Shown here: positions 50,988 through 60,444 of the stretch, piece after piece | Numbering within the stretch: the first letter of the stretch is position 1 | Layout of the letters: every line of letters starts with the position of its first letter | NCBI GenBank assembly: GCA_026314275.1 | Contig: CP111109.1 | Coordinates: forward strand, 124,001-188,000 | Length of the DNA: 64,000 nt | Direction: 5' to 3' | Origin: JAGOEY01 sp017997515 | GTDB taxonomy: Bacteria > Pseudomonadota > Gammaproteobacteria > Burkholderiales > Burkholderiaceae_C | The notes under the pieces: model-generated | Told to the model about the DNA's origin: nothing | What the model saw: only the letters and a program-made list of their open reading frames with translations | Databases searched by the model: none | Program-made: the position numbers and the translations under genes

Positions 50988-53900
50988 TCAGGCGTGGGCC
51001 ACTTCGGTGGCGGGCTCGTCGTCGAGCCAGTCCACCCGGTTCATCTTGCGCACCAGCACAAACTCGTCGCGGTTGGTGCCAATGGTTCCGTAGTAGTTGA
51101 AGCCGTAGCTGTACTGCGCGTAGCCACCAATCATGTGGGTGGGCTTGAGCACGATGCGGGTCACCGAGTTGTGGATACCGCCGCGTGTGCCGGTGATTTC
51201 CGAGCCGGGTGTGTTGATGATTTTTTCCTGGGCGTGGTACATCATCACCATGCCGGGGTTGACCCGCTGGCTCACCACCGCACGTGCTGCAATAGCGCCG
51301 TTGGCGTTGAACAGTTCCACCCAGTCGTTGTCCACAATGCCGCCGCGTGCGGCGTCGTCTTCACTCAGCCAGATCACCGGGCCGCCCCGGTTCAGCGTGA
51401 GCATCATCAGGTTGTCGGTGTAGGTCGAATGGATGCCCCATTTCTGGTGCGGCGTGATGAAATTCAGTGCAATCTCTTTGTGGCCATTGGGCTTGCGGCC
51501 CTCGACCGCACCCAGCGTCTTGAGGTTGACGGGTGGGCGGTAGCTGACCAGGCCTTCGCCGAAGTCACGCATCCAGGGGTGGTCCTGGTAGAACTGCTGG
51601 CGGCCCGTGAGGGTGCGCCATGGGATCAGCTCATGCACGTTGGTATAACCCGCGTTGTAGCTGACCGTTTCACTCTCGATGCCGCTCCAGGTGGGGCTGC
51701 TGATAATTTTGCGCGGCTGTGCCTGGATGTCGCGGAAGCGGATTTTTTCGTCCTCGCGGTGTACGGCCAGGTGCACGTGGTCACGTCCGGTCTGTTTGCC
51801 CAACGCTTCCCAGGCCTTGCAGGCCACATGGCCATTGGTTTCGGGCGCAAGCATCATCACGGTCTCGGCGGCATCAATGTCGGTCAAGATGCGGGGCATA
51901 CCCTTGGTCACGCCTTCTTCGCGCACGCGGCCGTTCAGCTCACCCAGTTGGCCCACCTCGGTCCCGGTGTTCCAGCCGATGCCCTTGCCGCCGTTGCCGA
52001 CCTTCTCCATCAGCGGCCCCAGGGCCGTGAAACGTTTGTACAGATTGGGGTAGTCGCGCTCGACCACCGCGATGTTGGGTGCGGTCTGGCCGGGCAGCAG
52101 GTCACACTCGCCCTTCTTCCAGTCGAGCACGTGGTAGGGCTGGGCCATCTCACCCGCTGTGTCGTGCATGATGGGCGAGAGCACCACTTCCTTTTCCACC
52201 CCCAGGTGGCCAACGCTCATCTCGCTCAGGGTTTTGGCAAAACCCTTGTAGATCTCCCAGTCGCTCCGGGCCTGCCAGGCAGGGTCCACCGCTGTAGACA
52301 GCGGGTGGATGAAGGGGTGCATGTCGCTGGTGTTGAGGTCGTTCTTCTCATACCAGGTGGCGGTGGGCAGCACGATGTCGGAGTACAGGCAGGTGGTGCT
52401 CATGCGGAAGTCGAGCGTGACCAGCAGGTCCAGCTTGCCTTCCGGTGCCTTGTCGTGCCAACGCACTTCCTCGGGCTTGGCATCGTCCGAGCCCAGGTCC
52501 TTGCCCTGCACGCCGTTGGTGGTGCCCAACAGGTGTTTGAGAAAATATTCATGCCCCTTGCCCGACGAGCCCAGGATGTTGGAGCGCCACACGAACATGT
52601 TGCGCGGCCAGTTGGCGGGGTTGTCGGGGTCTTCGCAGCTCATCTCCAGCGAGCCGTTTTTGAGCGACTGCACCACATAGTCCTTGGGTGCCAGGCCAGC
52701 GGCCTCGGCATCACGCACCACCTGCAGCGGGTTGGTCTTGAGCTGGGGCGCTGACGGCAGCCAGCCCATACGTTCGGCGCGCACGTTGTAGTCGATCTGG
52801 GAACCGTGGTAGGCCTTGGCGTCGGCCAGCGGCGAGAGGATTTCCTCCATGCCCAGCTTCTCGTAGCGCCACTGGTCGGTGTGGGCGTAGAAGTAACTCG
52901 TGCTGTTCATCTGGCGCGGAGGACGCAGCCAGTCGAGCGCGAAGGCCAGCGCCGTCCAGCCGGTCTGTGGGCGCAGTTTTTCCTGGCCCACATAGTGCGC
53001 CCAGCCGCCGCCACTTTGGCCGATACAGCCACACATCATCAGCATGTTGATGATGCCGCGGTAGTTCATGTCGCAGTGGTACCAGTGGTTCATGGCCGCG
53101 CCGATGATGACCATGGACTTGCCTTTGGTCTTGTCGGCGTTGTCGGCGAACTGGCGCGCGATCGTGATGATCTGGTCGCGCGGCACGCCGGTGATGCTCT
53201 CTTGCCAGGCCGGTGTGTAGGCGCGGTTGGCGTTGTAGCCTTCGGTGTCTTCTGGCTCACCCGGCAGGCCGCGCAGAATGCCGTAGTTGGCCGCCTGCAG
53301 GTCGAACACGGTGGCCACGTAGGTGCCTTGTGTGGTGCCCTCGCCCGCCATGTCTAGGCGGGTGACCGGCACGCGGCAGACCATCACGTCACCACTTTGG
53401 GCATTGGCCGTGAAGGTGGGGGCCTGTACGCCGCCGAAGTACGGGAAGGCCACATCGGCCACCTCGTGTGGCTGGACGCCTTCGCCTACCACCGAGAGTT
53501 TGAGCTTCACATCGTTGCCGGTGCGTGCGTCCTTGTTCTCGAGGTTCCACAGGCCCTGGTCGGGGCGGCCTTCAGACCCCCAGCGGAAGCCGATGGAGCC
53601 GTTGGGCAGCGTGACCTGGCCGTTCTCGTCGTAGCCCACGGTCTTCCAGTCGGGGTTGCTCGACTGGTCGAGCTGGCCCGGGAAGTCGCTGGCGCGCACG
53701 TAGCGGTCGGGCACCAGGGCCTTGCGGCCGTCGGGCAGGGTTTTCTCCTTGAGCACCACCAGCAGGGGCAGGTCGGTGTAGCGGCGCGCGTAGTCGTCGA
53801 AATACGCCGAGCGCTTGTCGAAGTAGAACTCCTTCATGATCACGTGGCCCATGGCCATAGCCACGGCTGCGTCGGTGCCCTGCTTGGGGTGCATCCACAG

Positions 53901-54779
53901 GTCGCCGAGTTTGGCTACTTCGGAGTAGTCGGGGGTGACCGACACCACCTTGGCCCCCTTGTAGCGGACTTCGGTGAAGAAGTGCGCATCGGGCGTGCGC
54001 GTCTGCGGCACGTTGGAGCCCCAGGCGATGATGAACGTGCTGTTGTACCAGTCGGCCGACTCGGGCACGTCGGTCTGCTCGCCCCACACCTGCGGGCTGG
54101 CGGGCGGCAGGTCGCAATACCAGTCGTAGAAGCTCATACACACACCACCCAGCAGGCTCAGGTAACGGCTGCCAGCGGCGTAGCTGATCATGCTCATCGC
54201 CGGGATGGGCGAGAAGCCGATGATGCGGTCCGGCCCGTGTTTCTTGATGGTGTAAATGTTGGCCGCGGCAATCATCTGGTTGACCTCTTCCCAGGTGCTG
54301 CGCACGAAGCCGCCCAGGCCGCGCTGCTGCTGCCATTCACGGCGTGCCTCGTCGTTCTGCACGATGGCCGACCAGGCCTCGACCGGGCCCTTGGCCACCG
54401 CCAGCGCGGCACGCCAGTGTTTGAGCAGGCGCGCACGCACCATGGGGTACTTCACGCGGTTGGCGCTGTACAGATACCAGCTGTAGCTGGCCCCGCGTGC
54501 GCAACCCCGTGGTTCGTGGTTGGGCAGGTCGGGTCGGGTGCGCGGGTAGTCGGTCTGCTGGGTTTCCCAAGTGACGATGCCGCCCTTGACGTAGATCTTC
54601 CACGAGCACGAGCCTGTGCAGTTCACGCCGTGGGTGCTGCGCACGATCTTGTCGTGCGCCCAGCGGTCGCGGTAGGCGTCTTCCCAGGTACGGTCTTCGC
54701 CATTGGTCTGGCCGTGGCCATCGGAGAACGTTTCCCGCGGCTGCGAGAAGTAGCTAAGTCGGTCAAGAAAATGACTCAT
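50988..54779 (-). CDS. narG: Respiratory nitrate reductase subunit alpha
   Basis: 1263 residues, the usual length. Catalytic Mo-bisMGD subunit reducing nitrate to nitrite at the cytoplasmic face. The N-terminal [4Fe-4S] site is THGVNCTGSCSWKIYVKGG (His-Cys3 pattern), and the Mo-binding Asp is in YDWYCDLPPASPQVWGEQTDVPE. It lacks a twin-arginine signal, consistent with membrane-bound NarG rather than NapA. Confidence 0.98.
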   Translation of the reverse strand: MSHFLDRLSYFSQPRETFSDGHGQTNGEDRTWEDAYRDRWAHDKIVRSTHGVNCTGSCSWKIYVKGGIVTWETQQTDYPRTRPDLPNHEPRGCARGASYSWYLYSANRVKYPMVRARLLKHWRAALAVAKGPVEAWSAIVQNDEARREWQQQRGLGGFVRSTWEEVNQMIAAANIYTIKKHGPDRIIGFSPIPAMSMISYAAGSRYLSLLGGVCMSFYDWYCDLPPASPQVWGEQTDVPESADWYNSTFIIAWGSNVPQTRTPDAHFFTEVRYKGAKVVSVTPDYSEVAKLGDLWMHPKQGTDAAVAMAMGHVIMKEFYFDKRSAYFDDYARRYTDLPLLVVLKEKTLPDGRKALVPDRYVRASDFPGQLDQSSNPDWKTVGYDENGQVTLPNGSIGFRWGSEGRPDQGLWNLENKDARTGNDVKLKLSVVGEGVQPHEVADVAFPYFGGVQAPTFTANAQSGDVMVCRVPVTRLDMAGEGTTQGTYVATVFDLQAANYGILRGLPGEPEDTEGYNANRAYTPAWQESITGVPRDQIITIARQFADNADKTKGKSMVIIGAAMNHWYHCDMNYRGIINMLMMCGCIGQSGGGWAHYVGQEKLRPQTGWTALAFALDWLRPPRQMNSTSYFYAHTDQWRYEKLGMEEILSPLADAKAYHGSQIDYNVRAERMGWLPSAPQLKTNPLQVVRDAEAAGLAPKDYVVQSLKNGSLEMSCEDPDNPANWPRNMFVWRSNILGSSGKGHEYFLKHLLGTTNGVQGKDLGSDDAKPEEVRWHDKAPEGKLDLLVTLDFRMSTTCLYSDIVLPTATWYEKNDLNTSDMHPFIHPLSTAVDPAWQARSDWEIYKGFAKTLSEMSVGHLGVEKEVVLSPIMHDTAGEMAQPYHVLDWKKGECDLLPGQTAPNIAVVERDYPNLYKRFTALGPLMEKVGNGGKGIGWNTGTEVGQLGELNGRVREEGVTKGMPRILTDIDAAETVMMLAPETNGHVACKAWEALGKQTGRDHVHLAVHREDEKIRFRDIQAQPRKIISSPTWSGIESETVSYNAGYTNVHELIPWRTLTGRQQFYQDHPWMRDFGEGLVSYRPPVNLKTLGAVEGRKPNGHKEIALNFITPHQKWGIHSTYTDNLMMLTLNRGGPVIWLSEDDAARGGIVDNDWVELFNANGAIAARAVVSQRVNPGMVMMYHAQEKIINTPGSEITGTRGGIHNSVTRIVLKPTHMIGGYAQYSYGFNYYGTIGTNRDEFVLVRKMNRVDWLDDEPATEVAHA

Positions 54780-54816
54780 CGGGGGACTCCTTTTTTTGTA
54801 TTTTCAGAAAGGGGGT

Positions 54817-56253
54817 TCAGCACGGCATCTCGGCGTTTTTGCGGGCGTAGTACCACCAGGTGACCACGATGCACACCGCATAAAAGAGGGCAAACACCCA
54901 CAGGGCGAGCTCAGGCCCACCGGTTGCCGCGATGGAACTGCCGTAACTCTTGGGGATAAAAAACCCGCCATAGGCCCCCAGTGCACCGGCAAAACCCACA
55001 GCGGCAGCACCTTCGGTGTTGCCCTCCTTGATGGCTTGTGCACGTGCAGCGTCGTCATTGCAGCGCAGCTCACGCGTTTTCTGGGTCAGGAAGATCACCG
55101 GAATCATCCGGAACGTGGATCCGTTGCCGATGCCGGTGGTGAGAAACAGCACCATGAACATCAGGAAGAAACCGGTAAAGCTGCCGTCCACCGGCCCGAA
55201 CGGCATGGCAAAACTGCCTGCACCTTTGGGCAGGAAATACAGCACACCCATCACACCCAGCGCCATGGCCATGAAGTTCCAGAAGGTGACCACACCCCCG
55301 CCCACCTTGTCCGACAGCCACCCACCGAAGGGACGGATCACCGCGCCCACCAGCGGCCCCAGCCATGCATACGCGAGTGGATTGACATCCGGGAACTGGC
55401 TCTTGATCAGCAAGGGGAAGCCCGCCGCAAAACCGATAAAGGAGCCGAATGTGCCGAGGTACAGCACACACATGATCCAGTTGTGTTTGCGCCGGAAGAT
55501 GGCAGCCTGCGCGGCAAACGAAGCCTTGGCGTCAGCGATATCGTTCATGCCAAACCAGGCGGCCAACGAGGCAATGGCGATCCATGGCACCCAGATAAAA
55601 GCGGCGTTCTGCGCCCACACCAGCGTGGTCTGACCGGCTTTCACCATGGTCTGAGGCTCACCCCCCAGCGCACCGAATATGCCGGCCGTGATCACCAGCG
55701 GGCTCAGGAACTGCACCACCGACACACCCAGGTTGCCGAGCCCGGCATTCACCCCCAGTGCCGAACCCTTGCGCTCCTTGGGGAAGAAGAAACTGATGTT
55801 GGCCATGCTGGAGCTGAAGTTGCCGCCGCCCAGACCACACAGCAAGGCCAACACCAGCATCGTGGGGTAACCGGTGGTGTTGTCCTGCACCGCATACCCA
55901 ATACCAATCGCCGGGATCAGCAAGGACGCCGTGGAAATGGCAGTCCAGCGCCGCCCGCCAAACATGGGCACCATGAACGAATAAAAAATGCGCAGCGTGG
56001 CACCACTCAAAGCCGGTGCTGCCGCCAGCCAGAACAACTGGTTGGTCGAGTACTTAAAGCCCAGGCTGGGCAGGCTCACGGCAACCACACTCCAGACCTG
56101 CCAGATGGCAAAGGCCAGGAACAGTGCGGGCACAGAGATCCAGAGGTTGAGTTTGGCAATCGCCTCCCCTTCGCGCGCCCAGAATTCTTTGTCTTCAGGT
56201 GTCCAAAGAGTGAGGGTTCGCTGTGGGCGGCCGCTGTGCGGGGTGGCAGACAT
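54817..56253 (-). CDS. narK: Nitrate/nitrite transporter, NarK2-like (MFS)
   Basis: 478 residues, twelve membrane helices. The nitrate signature GLGGGNFSSSMANISFFFPKERKGSALGVNAG occurs in TM5, and a second Gly-rich repeat, AAVGFAGALGAYGGFFIP, near TM11. By length and position it resembles the nitrate/nitrite antiporter half of NarK1-NarK2 pairs, but the mode cannot be proved from sequence. It starts 21 nt after the upstream narK gene. Confidence 0.94.
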   Translation of the reverse strand: MSATPHSGRPQRTLTLWTPEDKEFWAREGEAIAKLNLWISVPALFLAFAIWQVWSVVAVSLPSLGFKYSTNQLFWLAAAPALSGATLRIFYSFMVPMFGGRRWTAISTASLLIPAIGIGYAVQDNTTGYPTMLVLALLCGLGGGNFSSSMANISFFFPKERKGSALGVNAGLGNLGVSVVQFLSPLVITAGIFGALGGEPQTMVKAGQTTLVWAQNAAFIWVPWIAIASLAAWFGMNDIADAKASFAAQAAIFRRKHNWIMCVLYLGTFGSFIGFAAGFPLLIKSQFPDVNPLAYAWLGPLVGAVIRPFGGWLSDKVGGGVVTFWNFMAMALGVMGVLYFLPKGAGSFAMPFGPVDGSFTGFFLMFMVLFLTTGIGNGSTFRMIPVIFLTQKTRELRCNDDAARAQAIKEGNTEGAAAVGFAGALGAYGGFFIPKSYGSSIAATGGPELALWVFALFYAVCIVVTWWYYARKNAEMPC

Positions 56254-56274
56254 GGTGGATCCTTGCGTGAAAAT

Positions 56275-57576
56275 TCAGCGGGCTAATGGGGCTGATGGGG
56301 CCAAGGGGGTGTCTGGGCCAGCCATCACATCGGTGCGGCGCACCTCGGTGAAATACATCCAGATCAGGGACACCCAGACCACGCCGTACATCAACATAAA
56401 AGCGCTGGAGCGGATGCCGGTGATATCCATGAGTGCGCCGAACATGATGGGCAGCACGAAGCCACCCAGGCCTCCGGCCAGGCCCACGATGCCGCTGATG
56501 GCACCGATGTTGGCGGGGTAGTCGTTGCTGATGTACTTAAAGACGCTGGCTTTGCCAAAGGCAAAGGCAATACCCAGGATGAACATCAGTGCGGTAAAGG
56601 TGTAGACGTTCAAGCCGAGGTGAAAGCTGCGGGGCCCATCCACCGTCAGCACGGTGAAATCTGTCTGCGGGTAACTCAGCAGGAACAGGCAGATCCAGCT
56701 CACCCACAACACCCACCAGGTGACACTGTGGGCACCGTATTTGTCGCTGAGCACACCACCAATGGCGCGCAACACACCACCGGGCAGCGAGAAGCAGGCC
56801 GCCAGCAGCGCGGCGACACGGATGTCAAGACCGTACTCACCGACGTAGTACTGCACCATCCACAGCGACAGCGCCACGTAGCCACCAAACACAATGCTGT
56901 AGTACTGGCAGTACTTGAGCACCTTGGGATCCTTGAGTGCCTTGAGCTGGTCGGTGAACTTGACATGGCTGGGTACCAGGTGTGCGGGGTCGCTGTAGCT
57001 GAAAAGCCAGAACAACACCACGGTGCCCAGCATGATGGCCGCATACACCTTGGGCACCATGGCCCAGCCAAACGCCACCAGAATGACGGGGGCCACAAAC
57101 TTGTTCACAGCGGCACCCGAGTTGCCCGCACCGTAGACACCCATGGCCGTGCCCTGGCGATTCTTGGGAAACCAGCGTGCCACGTAGGGTGTGCCCACCG
57201 AGAACGAACCACCTGCCAAACCCACAAACAGGCCAATCGTCAGAAAGTGCCAGTATTCGGTGGCGTAACCCATCATCCAGATGGCGGGCACGGTGACCAG
57301 CATGAGGATGGTCATCACAATACGTCCACCAAACCGGTCGGTCCAGATGCCTAGTGGCACCCGCACCAGAGACCCTGTGAGCACCGGCATCGCCATGAGC
57401 AGGCCGAACTGGGTCGAACTCAGGTCGAGCATTTTCTTGATCGGGATGCCGATCACGCCAAACATCATCCAGACCATAAAACACACGGTGAAAGCCAGTG
57501 TGCTGACGATGAGAACCGACCAAGCCTTCCGGGTGTGTTGCGGGCTGCTGTTTGCGGGGGGTGGTGTGTGTGCCAT
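56275..57576 (-). CDS. narK: Nitrate transporter, NarK1-like (MFS)
   Basis: 433 residues, twelve membrane helices. Nitrate signature GLAGGSFSVGTPYVARWFPKNRQGTAMGVYGAGNSG in TM5 and the matching GAISGIVGLAGGLGGFVLPIMFG near TM11. NarK1-type proteins are described as nitrate/proton symporters that start nitrate import. First structural gene after narL; the 148-nt gap between them has an inverted repeat at 57608-57624 but no FNR box that I can see. Confidence 0.94.
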   Translation of the reverse strand: MAHTPPPANSSPQHTRKAWSVLIVSTLAFTVCFMVWMMFGVIGIPIKKMLDLSSTQFGLLMAMPVLTGSLVRVPLGIWTDRFGGRIVMTILMLVTVPAIWMMGYATEYWHFLTIGLFVGLAGGSFSVGTPYVARWFPKNRQGTAMGVYGAGNSGAAVNKFVAPVILVAFGWAMVPKVYAAIMLGTVVLFWLFSYSDPAHLVPSHVKFTDQLKALKDPKVLKYCQYYSIVFGGYVALSLWMVQYYVGEYGLDIRVAALLAACFSLPGGVLRAIGGVLSDKYGAHSVTWWVLWVSWICLFLLSYPQTDFTVLTVDGPRSFHLGLNVYTFTALMFILGIAFAFGKASVFKYISNDYPANIGAISGIVGLAGGLGGFVLPIMFGALMDITGIRSSAFMLMYGVVWVSLIWMYFTEVRRTDVMAGPDTPLAPSAPLAR

Positions 57577-57607
57577 GGGGACTACTTCTCTGCTGAAAGC
57601 ATGGCGT

Positions 57608-57624
57608 CTATCGTCCCGCGATAG
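57608..57624. promoter_or_regulatory. Inverted repeat in the narL-narK1 gap
   Basis: CTATCG-TCCCG-CGATAG, 6-bp arms, about 32 nt before the narK1 start. Could be a protein site or a leader hairpin; unassigned. Confidence 0.35.
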
Positions 57625-57724
57625 GCAAACGCTGCCAATCCTTCTCAGGGATGGTTTGCAGCGGCAGAAGGAGGAGGAAGGACTACACGCCCTCGTCCGA
57701 AAGAACTATGTGCGGCGGGGAAAA

Positions 57725-58402
57725 CTACTCGGCGCGCAGACGGTCCGAGGCATACACCGCAGCCTGCACCCGTGAACTCAGGCCGAGCTTGCGCAGGATG
57801 TGCTGCACATGGATCTTCACGGTGGTCTCGGCAATGTCGAGCCGGCGGGCAATTTCCTTGTTGCTCGCACCCCGCGTGATTTCACGCAGTACATCTTCTT
57901 CACGTGGTGACAGCTGCACCGAGGTGTCGCCCACGGCCAGCACCGGGGCGGCGGGCGCGGGGGTGTCTTGCGCCTGCAGGGCCGCCACCAGCTTGCTCAT
58001 CAGCTCGGGGCTGACCACCGGCTCCCCCCGTGCGGCGCGGCGGATGGACTCCACCAACAGGTCACCATCAATGGTCTTGAGCAGGTAGCCCTGGGCACCG
58101 TTACGCAAGGCGGTAGCCAGGTCCTGGGCATCCTCACTCACAGTCAGCATCAGAACCCGCGCCTTGGGTGCGGCCTCACGCAAACCTTTGACCGCTTCCA
58201 CCCCGGTCACACCCGGCAGATGGTTGTCCAGCAAAATCACGTGGGGGTTCAAGACCGGCGCCAAACGCAGGGCTTCAGCCGCATCACCCGCTTCGCCCAC
58301 CACCTGCAAACCGGGGCTCAGCCCCAACAGGGCCACCAGGCCACGGCGGAACAACTTGTGGTCATCAACGACCAGCAACGTGACAGGGGTTTCAGGTGCC
58401 AT
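57725..58402 (-). CDS. narL: Nitrate/nitrite response regulator NarL
   Basis: 225 residues. The receiver domain has VVDDHKLFRRGL at the N-terminus and the phosphoacceptor Asp59 in VILLDNHLPGVTG. The C-terminal LuxR-type helix-turn-helix is LSPREEDVLREITRGASNKEIARRLDIAETTVKIHVQHIL. It follows narX by 9 nt and would activate the adjacent nar genes. Confidence 0.95.
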   Translation of the reverse strand: MAPETPVTLLVVDDHKLFRRGLVALLGLSPGLQVVGEAGDAAEALRLAPVLNPHVILLDNHLPGVTGVEAVKGLREAAPKARVLMLTVSEDAQDLATALRNGAQGYLLKTIDGDLLVESIRRAARGEPVVSPELMSKLVAALQAQDTPAPAAPVLAVGDTSVQLSPREEDVLREITRGASNKEIARRLDIAETTVKIHVQHILRKLGLSSRVQAAVYASDRLRAE

Positions 58403-58411
58403 GGCTTGGGT

Positions 58412-60343
58412 TCAATCGGTGAGTTCGGCAAATCTGGCCAAGGGTTCAGGCACAGCTGCCGGTGCAGAGGCATGGGCTGGCGACAAGGGCAATGGCAACT
58501 CGATTGCCACACACACCCCCGCGCCAGGTGCGGACTCCACCGAGATCGTGGCGTCAATACCGAGAGCGCGCTCCCGCATGATGCCCAGGCCCACATGGAC
58601 TGAATTGGGCGGAACACCGGCGACATCAAAACCCACACCGTTGTCCTGCACCTCGAAGCGCCAGCGTGGATGCCGGTGCACCCGCACCTCCACCCGGCTG
58701 GCACCAGAATGTTTACGCACGTTCGACAAGGCTTCCTGCACCATGTGCAGCACCTGGATCTGTACGTCGGCCGCCAGTGGCAGGCCATGCCCGGACATGG
58801 TCAACGTGGTACCCATACCCGTTTGGTGCTCAAATTTCGACAGCGTGGCCTGCAGCGCCGACTCGATGTCTTCTTCGCTGGTACGGGTGCGAAAGTGCAC
58901 CAGCAGTTCGCGCACATCGGCATAACACTCACGCACCCCTACATCGAGTTCCCCCATGCTGCGGTCGCGCGCCAGGGTGTCGTCACGCGCCACAGCGTCG
59001 CGCAGCAACTGGGTCTGAATCTTGAGAAAAGCCAAGGACTGCGCGATGGAGTCGTGTAGTTCTCGTGCAATCAGGCTGCGTTCTTCCGACACAGCAGCCT
59101 CACGCTCCAGCGCCGTGGCGCGCAGGCTTTCCATGGAGCTGGCAAGGTGGCGGGCCATGGTGTCCAGCAAATTCTGCATCCCCTTCGTCAACTCCACCGG
59201 GGTACGAAAGAACAGGTTGACTTCCCCCAGCATGCGCTGGTGCATCTGGACAGGAATGGTCACCATGGTTTCAAAACCTGCGTCCCGGCAGTGTGGCAAG
59301 CTGGGCGCAGAAACGGGAGTGATCGGAATCACACGCATCTGCGCCTGCTCCTGGGGCTGGCCACACAGGCACGACCCGGTGGGCAGGCAATGCTCATCCG
59401 CGGCCATCGCAGCGGGCAAACCATCTGCAGCCAGCATCACATAACGCTCGTTGCCTTCATTCGACCAGCGCACCACGGCGGCATCGGCCTTGGCGATACG
59501 GCGGATTTGCTGCGCGAAACCCTGGGCCAAGGTGTCGAGGCTGCCCGCGTTGGAGGCCTGGGCACTCACTTCGTACAAGGCCGCGAGGCGCTGGTTTTTG
59601 ACAGCGATGCTGGCGGTTTTTTCACGCACCTTGTGTTCCAGGTCAATGTGGGAGGCCTGCAAGGCATGCGCCATCAGATTGAAGCCTGCCGACAGCTGGC
59701 CAAACTCGTCATCGGAATCCACCGGCAGCCGTGTGCCAAGATCCCCCTGGCGCAGGCGGGCCTGGGCTTGCTGCAGACGTGATACCGGGTTGAGCACCAG
59801 CAGGTAACTGACCGCCATAAACGTCACAGCCGCCGCAATCGCCAGTGCCATCATGCCCAGCTGAAACAGGTGTAATGCCGCCGTCCAGCGTGCAATCTGG
59901 ACCTCAATGGCCTCCACAAAACCGTCCACCAACTGAACAAACCCATCGGCACGGCCTACAGCCGCCGCGCCTGCAGGCACAGCGTCACGGCCCCAGTCCT
60001 GGCGCAGTTCTCCCCACGCCAAACGAATAGCGTCAAACCGTGCCTGTGTATCGGCGCTCCAGGGGACATACAGGGGACGTGCAGGGTCGCCGGTGCGCAG
60101 CAACTCCAGGCTGGCGTCAAAGTTGTTCGCCAGCACACGCAGGTTTTCAGGGGACTCGGTTTGCTGGGCCACCACCATACGCAGCATGTGCATACGCAAA
60201 CGGCCGGCCTCGTTCACAGCGGCGGCACCACCCTCCAGCTTCCAGGTGACCCACAGGGTGAGGCCAATGGACAGCAACGCCACCAGCAAAAAACCCACAC
60301 CCAGCCCCAACAGTTTGGTGGAGAGGGAGGACTTCATGCGCAT
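58412..60343 (-). CDS. narX: Nitrate/nitrite sensor histidine kinase NarX
   Basis: 643 residues. One membrane helix lies at about residues 10-33, a periplasmic sensor with a P-box-like AGRLRMHMLRMV follows, and a second helix at about 160-185. HAMP (to about 240) and a GAF-like region (about 270-400, with Cys-containing CLPTGSCLCGQ) precede the HisKA_3 kinase: RELHDSIAQSLAFLKIQ and the GLGIMRERA G-box. It phosphorylates NarL. The start at 60343 or 60337 has no clear ribosome binding site; an FNR-type promoter sits directly upstream. Confidence 0.94.
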   Translation of the reverse strand: MRMKSSLSTKLLGLGVGFLLVALLSIGLTLWVTWKLEGGAAAVNEAGRLRMHMLRMVVAQQTESPENLRVLANNFDASLELLRTGDPARPLYVPWSADTQARFDAIRLAWGELRQDWGRDAVPAGAAAVGRADGFVQLVDGFVEAIEVQIARWTAALHLFQLGMMALAIAAAVTFMAVSYLLVLNPVSRLQQAQARLRQGDLGTRLPVDSDDEFGQLSAGFNLMAHALQASHIDLEHKVREKTASIAVKNQRLAALYEVSAQASNAGSLDTLAQGFAQQIRRIAKADAAVVRWSNEGNERYVMLAADGLPAAMAADEHCLPTGSCLCGQPQEQAQMRVIPITPVSAPSLPHCRDAGFETMVTIPVQMHQRMLGEVNLFFRTPVELTKGMQNLLDTMARHLASSMESLRATALEREAAVSEERSLIARELHDSIAQSLAFLKIQTQLLRDAVARDDTLARDRSMGELDVGVRECYADVRELLVHFRTRTSEEDIESALQATLSKFEHQTGMGTTLTMSGHGLPLAADVQIQVLHMVQEALSNVRKHSGASRVEVRVHRHPRWRFEVQDNGVGFDVAGVPPNSVHVGLGIMRERALGIDATISVESAPGAGVCVAIELPLPLSPAHASAPAAVPEPLARFAELTD

Positions 60344-60349
60344 ACGCGC

Positions 60350-60390
60350 AGTGTAGAAACCCCTGAAAAACGCCCCTTGACCCAGATCAA
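60350..60390 (-). promoter_or_regulatory. FNR-type box and -10 element for narX
   Basis: TTGACCCAGATCAA (60377-60390) differs by one base from the FNR consensus TTGAT-N4-ATCAA. On the minus strand TACACT (60350-60355) lies 21 nt downstream, close to class II spacing. Transcription would then start at or next to the narX ATG at 60343. Confidence 0.7.
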
Positions 60391-60444
60391 ACCGGGAGGC
60401 GTTTGGCGGTGCTTACGGGCTGCACCGCAGCAAAACGGATATTT

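Noticed and set aside
57577..57724. FNR box upstream of narK1
   Set aside because: No TTGAT-N4-ATCAA-like sequence is visible in this gap; the only convincing box is upstream of narX.
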